Source: an uncultured Corynebacterium sp.
Lineage (GTDB): Bacteria > Actinomycetota > Actinomycetes > Mycobacteriales > Mycobacteriaceae
Length of the DNA: 12,626 nucleotides
Reading direction: 5' to 3'
NCBI RefSeq assembly: GCF_946222305.1
Contig: NZ_CAMIHZ010000043.1
Span: forward strand, 1 to 12,626
A program made the translations under genes and the position numbers. A model generated the notes under the pieces. The model did not search any database. It saw nothing but the letters and a program-made list of their open reading frames with translations, and was not told the DNA's origin. The stretch's first letter is position 1, and every line of letters begins with the position of its first letter. Positions 8,429-12,626 of the stretch are shown piece by piece.

Positions 8429-8511
8429 AGCTTGTCCACCGCCTTCAGGGCGGCTCCCATTGCACCGAACAGCGCGCAGGTCACGGCGACCATTAAAACG
8501 TCATAAAGCAT
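8425..8511 (-). CDS. 28-residue putative membrane peptide, first ORF of the kdp operon
   Basis: An ORF of 28 codons plus stop, starting MLYDVLMVAVT and ending KAVDKL. It is predicted to form one membrane helix (about residues 5-22, with small residues GAMGAA near the end) followed by a short charged C-terminus. Its TGA overlaps the kdpF ATG by four bases, extending the ATGA chain seen between kdpF/kdpA and kdpA/kdpB; this is the main reason to think it is translated. No in-frame start lies closer upstream, and the SD is weak (GATGAG region). I do not recognise a named family. The shape (short helix, charged Val-Asp/Glu-x-Leu-like end) suggests a second KdpF-like accessory peptide, or a leader peptide that primes translation of kdpF. 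Confidence 0.65.
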   Translation of the reverse strand: MLYDVLMVAVTCALFGAMGAALKAVDKL

Positions 8512-8544
8512 GCTGATGATCTCATCACTGGTTGCCCTAGGTGC

Positions 8545-8571
8545 TAACGGATCTTGACGGTTTTTTAACGG
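8545..8571 (-). promoter_or_regulatory. Triple direct repeat, candidate KdpE operator
   Basis: Plus-strand TAACGG (8545-8550), TGACGG (8555-8560) and TAACGG (8566-8571) repeat at 10 and 11 bp, so all three sit on one face of the helix. OmpR-family regulators, KdpE included, typically bind direct repeats with this period. The array lies 34 bp upstream of the first kdp ORF. Assignment to KdpE is inferred from location and spacing only. Confidence 0.45.
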
Positions 8572-8599
8572 TACCTATATCTATTAGGGCTCAATACAA
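8572..8599 (-). promoter_or_regulatory. Weak candidate kdp promoter
   Basis: On the minus strand TTGTAT (8594-8599), 16 bp, then TAGGTA (8572-8577). Neither hexamer is a strong match, as expected for an activator-dependent promoter. If real, transcription would start inside the T(A/G)ACGG repeats, which would suit repression better than activation, so the true promoter may be elsewhere. Confidence 0.2.
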
Positions 8600-8701
8600 C
8601 CTCTGGGACCGTTGTGAGCGCTGCCCTTAAGCCCTTCTTTTATTCGACGCCACGCTCACCCCCACAGCAGTCGTTCCTGGTGTTTAGGCACATCAGAAGA
8701 C

Positions 8702-8729
8702 AATTCTCCCTATCATCGAGAGGGTAATT
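8702..8729. promoter_or_regulatory. Imperfect 28-bp dyad, possible operator
   Basis: AATT-N2-CCCT-N9-AGGG-N1-AATT, centred near 8716. It is a two-block inverted repeat with near-symmetric spacing, 170-200 bp upstream of the CMD gene. It could be an operator for the neighbouring MerR protein or a remnant terminator; a T5 run follows on the plus strand. The evidence is symmetry alone. Confidence 0.25.
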
Positions 8730-8901
8730 TTTGCCTTTCACGAGCGCCTCAGTCTGTCTGCGCATCCCCGGCTTTCAGCGAGTGAGTTTTGAGCCACACG
8801 CGGTGATGATGTGGGGTTTGAACATGTAGTGCGCGTTAGATGAGTCGCGAGTATTTGAAGGTGCTTTCTTAGACGCTGTGAAGTGATGGAGGTTGAGTGG
8901 A

Positions 8902-9378
8902 ATGACGACAAATGAACAATGGGTAGACGGTGGCGGGGCAGCTGGGGGCGTCGGACCAAAAGAAGAAGCTTCCGCAGTGCTGAAGGGGGCTATCCAGCAG
9001 GCGTACGAGGTAGGGATTGCATCGCGGCGCCAGGTTATGGGGGATGAGTTTGTGGATGCGGCGCTGGAACGCAACGCGGGCAAGGATGGCGAAGAGCTGC
9101 AGAAGCACGTGACCGCCACGGTGTGGGGTGCGGTGTGGAACCGGCCGGGGTTGGCAAAGCGGGATCGGAGTTTGCTGAATATCGGAATGCTCGTTGCTCT
9201 GCGGGCGACGGAAGAATTGCGCGGTCATGTACGCGGTGGGATAGAAAATGGGTTGACGCGAGAAGAGATCACGGAAGCGGTGATTCACGCTTCGGGATAT
9301 TGCGGGGCGCCAGCAGCGCTCAGTGCGATGAAAGTGGTTCAGGAAGTCCTCGAAGAAGAATTGGGTCCGCGGGCTTGA
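8902..9378 (+). CDS. Carboxymuconolactone decarboxylase (PcaC/AhpD-like) family protein
   Basis: Cytoplasmic protein of 158 residues. The CMD domain occupies about 35-150: a helix with the segment SRRQVMGDEFVDAAL (41-55), TVWGAVWNRPGLAKRDRSLL (73-92), EELRGHVRGGIENGLTREEI (104-123) and HASGYCGAPAALSAM (129-143), the pattern of PcaC-type 4-carboxymuconolactone decarboxylases. There is one cysteine (C134) and no CxxC pair, so it is not a canonical AhpD peroxidase. No other protocatechuate-pathway gene is nearby, so the substrate is unknown; a role in detoxifying a small reactive compound under MerR control is an inference. A TTG at 8893 is in frame, but it abuts the SD. GGAGG at 8888-8892 is nine bases before the ATG at 8902. 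The N-terminus has an extra Gly/Ala-rich stretch of about 20 residues. Confidence 0.85.
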   Translation: MTTNEQWVDGGGAAGGVGPKEEASAVLKGAIQQAYEVGIASRRQVMGDEFVDAALERNAGKDGEELQKHVTATVWGAVWNRPGLAKRDRSLLNIGMLVALRATEELRGHVRGGIENGLTREEITEAVIHASGYCGAPAALSAMKVVQEVLEEELGPRA

Positions 9379-9403
9379 CCCTTACGCTAGGTAAGGCATC
9401 ACC

Positions 9404-10231
9404 ATGAAAGCCATGGACGACGAAGAAGCGCAGTACAGCACGGATGAAGAACTGCTTTATACCGTGGGCGAAGTCGCACGTTTCTATGGAATCAGTGTGC
9501 GCACTTTGCATCATTGGGAGCAGGTGGGCTTAGTCGAACCAGCGGAGAGAAGTTGGTCGAATTACCGCCTGTATACCGAAGAAGATTGTTCGCGCATCCA
9601 GCAGATTTTGATTTATCGGGCTACTGGCATGAAGCTCGCGGAGATTAAGAATGTGTTGGATAGTGAAGAATCAAATGCGTTTCACCTTCGCCGCCAGAAA
9701 GAGCGAATCATGCGTCAAAAGCACGAATTGGACAGCATGATCGCAGCCATTGACACACTATTGGAGGTTGAAATGAACGGTAAAAAACTAACCCCTGAAG
9801 AAATCGGCCAGGTTTTGGGTGATGCGAACTTCGTGGAACATCACCAAGAAGCCGAGCAGCTGTACGGCTCTACTAATGATTGGCAAACGAGCCAAGCAAT
9901 GACGGCAACGTGGAATAGCGATGATTGGGCAAAACAAAAAGCTGAGATGGATGCAATCGATGCGGAGCTTGCTGCAGCGGTTCGAAACGCCGTTGACCCT
10001 AATTCCGACACCGCGGGAGAATTAGTAGAAAAGCACCGCGCAGCGCTTGGGACATTCTTTCCCGTTACCCGCGAGAAGCACTACCTGATTTCCCGTGGGT
10101 ACGTCGAAGATGACCGCTTCCGGAAATACTACGAAAACAAGCAGAGTGGTCTCGCGCAATGGCTGGCGGACGCGATTGCGAACAACGCTGCGCGCCACGG
10201 TGTGGACCTCGACAACGCAGAGTGGAGCTAG
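9404..10231 (+). CDS. MerR-family regulator with a TipAS ligand-binding domain
   Basis: Transcription regulator of 275 residues. An N-terminal MerR winged helix (about 18-86) includes YTVGEVARFYGISVRTLHHW and NYRLYTEEDCSRIQQI; an antiparallel coiled-coil dimerisation helix covers about 92-125; a TipAS domain covers about 143-265, with EEHR-like VEKHRAALGTFFP (208-220), the KHYLISRGYVEDDRFRKYY region (225-243) and a GLA segment (249-251). TipAS domains bind hydrophobic drugs and peptides in Streptomyces TipA and Bacillus Mta. This domain has no cysteine, so it lacks the residue TipA uses to bond covalently to thiopeptides. SD AAGG at 9393-9396 is seven bases before the ATG. It lies 25 bp after the CMD gene in the same direction, so the two are probably co-transcribed and it likely controls that unit. 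Confidence 0.93.
   Translation: MKAMDDEEAQYSTDEELLYTVGEVARFYGISVRTLHHWEQVGLVEPAERSWSNYRLYTEEDCSRIQQILIYRATGMKLAEIKNVLDSEESNAFHLRRQKERIMRQKHELDSMIAAIDTLLEVEMNGKKLTPEEIGQVLGDANFVEHHQEAEQLYGSTNDWQTSQAMTATWNSDDWAKQKAEMDAIDAELAAAVRNAVDPNSDTAGELVEKHRAALGTFFPVTREKHYLISRGYVEDDRFRKYYENKQSGLAQWLADAIANNAARHGVDLDNAEWS
9763..9775 (+). promoter_or_regulatory. Internal SD and ATG within the MerR gene, giving a TipAS-only product
   Basis: GGAGG at 9763-9767, five bases, then an in-frame ATG at 9773 (codon 124). Initiation here would give a 152-residue protein (9773-10231) consisting of the ligand-binding domain without the DNA-binding and coiled-coil parts. The Streptomyces tipA gene makes such a short form (TipAS) from the same transcript by internal initiation. 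The SD is better than the one for the full-length protein. Use in vivo is inferred. Confidence 0.5.
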
Positions 10232-10254
10232 CTAGCCCCGCGAGCATGCGCTGG

Positions 10255-10325
10255 GTGTTGTGTAGTTGCCAACACAAGAGGGGACCGGATTTCGCCCTCT
10301 CTATCCGTAATCTGCGCATTCGCAG
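10255..10325. terminator. Cluster of short hairpins between convergent genes
   Basis: The 121-bp gap between two converging genes holds three inverted repeats: GTGTTG/CAACAC (10255-10260 with 10270-10275), AGAGGG/CCCTCT (10277-10282 with 10295-10300) and CTGCG-CATT-CGCAG (10312-10325). None has a following T-run in either direction. A bidirectional, possibly Rho-assisted, termination zone is the natural reading but is not proven. Confidence 0.35.
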
Positions 10326-10352
10326 TCGCGGGCCTAGCGATAAGGGCAGCGG

Positions 10353-12539
10353 TTAGAAGCGGCCTGTCCGGTTCCGCAACATTGTCTGCTTGTGTTGCTC
10401 GACGAGCTGTTGAGTCTTCCGATTCATCATGACGCCTGCGCCCACGAGCATGGTGAATAGGCCTGCCATCAGGGTTACAATGACGCCCAGGCTTGCCACA
10501 CCCGTGCTCGCCAGCAGTCCTCCGCGGGCACCACCTTCGCCTTCCGTTGTGTTACCACCGGATTCGTTAGAATCATCTGCAGCGTGCGCCGCGGATTCAT
10601 GGGCGGGGCTATCTGCGGGCTGATCGCCATCGGACTCAGAATCGCCAGTAGCGGGTCCCTCGGAACCATGACCGTCGGTGCCGCCGCTCGCGTTCCCATC
10701 GTCCGGGGTGGAGTCGGTTATACCGCCAACGCCACCATCATTTCCGGCACTGTTGATGCAAGGGTATCCTTTGGCCTTCAGGTCTTTGGCTTGATCAAAG
10801 GCGTTCTTACCAACGATAAAAACGACATCCAACGGCTCGTTGATTTCTTCACCCTTGGCGTCCTTGCCCCGCATGTGGAAGACAACGCGGTAGATGCCAG
10901 GCTTGGTGAAACCCCAGCTCATGTGAACGTGGCTGTTCTCGGAAAGATGGAAACTCTTGTTAGGGGTTTTGGTGGACAGGCTAATCTTGGGCTTATTGAA
11001 CTGATCGTTCCACGAAACAATGTCGCCCGGACCTGACTTTTTCTCCATGGTAACTTCGGCGCCTTGGTTGTTGTGGGACCACCCCGTGCCGAGCTGCTGG
11101 GTGGAGAATCCCGGCCACGGGGCATTCGGGACTTGAGCCTCAGGTAGTTGCCAGATGTCACCCTGATCTATACCGAGCTTTTCGCCATAACCTTTCGGTA
11201 AGCGCTTCTTCTGCTCGTCTGGAACAACAAACGCGAACGAACCGCTGCGGTAGTTTCGAGTTTTTCCGTCCGAACCGTCAACGTGAATTTTAGCTTCGAA
11301 AGGGTTCTTTTCGCCTTTATCCAAGGCCATATCAATATGGCCGTTGTCCAGGAAAGTCTGTGGCTTATTGGCCAGTGCGATTGCGGTTTCGTTGTCTACC
11401 TTGTCCCCGGCAGCGCATGTGGAGGAAGAAGGATCGGAAACCGTGCCTGGACCACTGTCGTCGTTTTTATCGGTCTGGGTGGCTGAAGGGCTGGGTTCCT
11501 TTTCGCTAGGTTCGTTTGCACTAGTGGACGTACCGGTGCCTTCGCTAGCGTTGTCGTCTACCGGACTTGACTTCACCTCGTTAAGGTTCGTAGTCGTACC
11601 ATCAGGCAGACCTACTTGCTTATCTGTGCCTACTAGCCACCGAATCTGAGTCGGTTTCGTCTCCTCTTTGGTGCCATCGCTATGCACCACCCAACCCTTA
11701 ACTGTGAGGGTATAGATGCCGGGTTTCGTGAAGACAGTGTTCCAGTGACCATGGCCATTCACACCATAAGTGAACGAAGGGTGCTTCTCTTCGTCCTTCT
11801 TTAGACTGAAAAGACGATCAACCTTATCAATGTCTTCGGCGAAAACATGCATATCGCCTGGTCCGCTGTATTTCAAAATGTCGAAGTGCATTTCATCACC
11901 GACGAAATCGCCGGCCTTTACCGGCGTTCCTTCGTGATGGGGGTCGAAAGCGCCTATGCCCGCAAAAGTGGGTCGTTGCCCGTTGACCCAGTCTGTCGGC
12001 TGGCGAGGGGCTACCCAGACAGTATCCCCGTCATTACCCAAGAAACTGAATGCCTCGGGGTTGTCTGGATCCAGAGGCAGCTTGTGTCGAGTGACATCCT
12101 CGCCCTCTTGGTTGGCGTCCAACGGCAGACGGAAGCAGAGGTTGTCTTGGTTCACGACCTGCTGGCCATCCACCGCCATGACGGCGAGATCGCCTTTTTC
12201 GGAATCAGTCCTATCGCGAGTGCCGTAAATGTAATCGTTATGGAAGTGATAAATCAGCTTCTTTCCGGCACAAGGATGGCGTTTGATCTGACCGCTTTTG
12301 GTCTTGTACTCCACATCATTACCAATTGTCGGCCCATTTGACTCATTGCCCGGTAAGTGTCCTGACTTCGTGAGGCGAGCCGCATCTGGTTTCTCGTCAA
12401 CTTGCGCTGACGCCACGGTGGTGGAAGGAAAATTCATTGCCCCAGTCATTAGCGCAGTGGTTGCAACAGCTGCGCTGATGCGACGCAGGCCCCGACGTGA
12501 GCCAGCTGATTCCCACGAAGTCAAGGAACTGCGATTCAT
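10353..12539 (-). CDS. Two-domain choice-of-anchor M type surface protein with LASTG sorting signal
   Basis: Exported cell-wall protein of 728 residues. The signal peptide has a twin-arginine-like SRRGLRR (14-20), a hydrophobic core to about 35 and a likely cleavage after VASA (residue 45). Two related extracellular domains follow (about 60-305 and 376-578); each has a block with His-x-His, Phe-Thr-Lys-Pro-Gly-Ile-Tyr and a closing V(G)-strand: GHGHWNTVFTKPGIY (262-276) and SHVHMSWGFTKPGIY (536-550). These are the hallmark of the actinobacterial surface-anchored repeat (TIGR03769-like). A Ser/Glu/Pro/Thr linker (325-372) separates them, and a Ser/Asp/Gly-rich stalk (600-672) leads to LASTG (676-680), a membrane helix (about 684-705) and a long basic tail of about 22 residues. 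Cysteines 90/135 and 375/594 may pair. Family members usually sit beside metal ABC transporters; none is inside this window. A Fur/Zur-like box lies upstream. Confidence 0.88.
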   Translation of the reverse strand: MNRSSLTSWESAGSRRGLRRISAAVATTALMTGAMNFPSTTVASAQVDEKPDAARLTKSGHLPGNESNGPTIGNDVEYKTKSGQIKRHPCAGKKLIYHFHNDYIYGTRDRTDSEKGDLAVMAVDGQQVVNQDNLCFRLPLDANQEGEDVTRHKLPLDPDNPEAFSFLGNDGDTVWVAPRQPTDWVNGQRPTFAGIGAFDPHHEGTPVKAGDFVGDEMHFDILKYSGPGDMHVFAEDIDKVDRLFSLKKDEEKHPSFTYGVNGHGHWNTVFTKPGIYTLTVKGWVVHSDGTKEETKPTQIRWLVGTDKQVGLPDGTTTNLNEVKSSPVDDNASEGTGTSTSANEPSEKEPSPSATQTDKNDDSGPGTVSDPSSSTCAAGDKVDNETAIALANKPQTFLDNGHIDMALDKGEKNPFEAKIHVDGSDGKTRNYRSGSFAFVVPDEQKKRLPKGYGEKLGIDQGDIWQLPEAQVPNAPWPGFSTQQLGTGWSHNNQGAEVTMEKKSGPGDIVSWNDQFNKPKISLSTKTPNKSFHLSENSHVHMSWGFTKPGIYRVVFHMRGKDAKGEEINEPLDVVFIVGKNAFDQAKDLKAKGYPCINSAGNDGGVGGITDSTPDDGNASGGTDGHGSEGPATGDSESDGDQPADSPAHESAAHAADDSNESGGNTTEGEGGARGGLLASTGVASLGVIVTLMAGLFTMLVGAGVMMNRKTQQLVEQHKQTMLRNRTGRF

Positions 12540-12568
12540 TGCATTAGTCCATTCACTCGAATCAAATC

Positions 12569-12587
12569 CATAGTGAATATCATTATC
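12569..12587 (-). promoter_or_regulatory. Fur/Zur-like box upstream of the surface protein gene
   Basis: On the minus strand the 19 bases GATAATGATATTCACTATG match the classic Fur-family 19-mer GATAATGATAATCATTATC at 16 positions by hand alignment. It lies 30 bp upstream of the start codon and overlaps the candidate -10. Because choice-of-anchor M surface proteins in corynebacteria are linked to zinc-type transporters, Zur is the more likely regulator than Fur; this is an inference. It does not resemble the DtxR consensus. Confidence 0.6.
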
Positions 12588-12608
12588 TATTAAGGGGTGG
12601 GGTGCAAA
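12580..12608 (-). promoter_or_regulatory. Candidate promoter of the surface protein gene
   Basis: Minus-strand TTTGCA (12603-12608), 17 bp, TAATGA (12580-12585). The -10 lies within the Fur/Zur-like box, so bound repressor would block the polymerase. Expected leader is about 30-35 bases. The SD for the ATG at 12539 is weak (GAATGGA region). Confidence 0.4.
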
Positions 12609-12626
12609 GCGCTACAAATCTGGGGG

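Larger units (their letters stand above)
8512..8901. other. 390-bp divergent intergenic region between the kdp operon and the CMD/MerR genes
   Basis: I find no convincing gene here; the ORFs in this stretch overlap neighbouring genes in other frames or lack SDs. It should contain both promoters. Visible elements are the triple T(A/G)ACGG repeat (8545-8571), a weak minus-strand promoter candidate (8572-8599), a small inverted repeat ACAAC-N10-GTTGT (8597-8616) and an AATT/CCCT dyad (8702-8729). I could not identify a convincing plus-strand promoter with the 19-bp spacer typical of MerR-controlled genes. Confidence 0.6.

Noticed and set aside
8512..8640. c-di-AMP or other riboswitch in the kdp leader
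   Set aside because: No recognisable conserved core or multi-stem fold could be found by eye; would need a covariance-model search.
8738..9288. Minus-strand ORFs overlapping the CMD gene and its 5' region
   Set aside because: They are antisense to a recognisable gene, rich in Pro/His/Ser from reverse reading, and lack SDs.
1..12626. Insertion sequences, CRISPR arrays, tRNA or rRNA genes
   Set aside because: No transposase, regularly spaced repeats or tRNA-like cloverleaf was seen; the window looks like ordinary chromosome.

Overview
The window looks like a chromosomal segment of a high-GC Gram-positive bacterium, most likely a Corynebacterium or close relative. The grounds are the kdp gene order with a KdpF peptide, a two-domain surface protein of the actinobacterial choice-of-anchor M type with a LASTG sorting signal, and a TipA-like MerR regulator. 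The genus is an inference; no rRNA or other marker gene is present.

Layout. Positions 21-8511 (minus strand) hold a complete potassium-transport cluster, transcribed right to left: a 28-codon membrane mini-ORF, kdpF, kdpA, kdpB, kdpC, a 163-bp gap with a strong stem-loop, then kdpD and kdpE. The mini-ORF, kdpF, kdpA and kdpB are chained by three ATGA stop/start overlaps, and kdpD/kdpE by a fourth. KdpFABC is a high-affinity K+-pumping P-type ATPase; KdpD (sensor kinase) and KdpE (response regulator) are its usual control pair. Four database-style starts were moved inward on the basis of Shine-Dalgarno (SD) sequences: kdpD, kdpC, kdpA and the carboxymuconolactone decarboxylase-like gene.

Positions 8512-8901 are a 390-bp divergent intergenic region. 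It has three T(A/G)ACGG hexamers spaced 10 and 11 bp apart, a layout typical of OmpR-family (KdpE-type) sites, and a separate AATT/CCCT dyad. Positions 8902-10231 (plus strand) hold a two-gene unit: a carboxymuconolactone decarboxylase-like protein and a MerR regulator with a TipAS ligand-binding domain. The MerR gene contains an internal SD and ATG exactly at the domain boundary, which recalls the TipAL/TipAS dual translation of Streptomyces.

Positions 10353-12539 (minus strand) encode a secreted, probably sortase-anchored protein of 728 residues with two choice-of-anchor M type repeats, each with a His-x-His motif. Its 5' region carries a strong Fur/Zur-like box overlapping a candidate promoter, which suggests metal (most likely zinc) control. 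The rest of any associated operon lies outside the window.

The most noteworthy points are the Zur-like box with the His-x-His surface protein, the internal TipAS start, the extra membrane peptide upstream of kdpF, the heptad-repeat tail of KdpD, and the putative KdpE operator.
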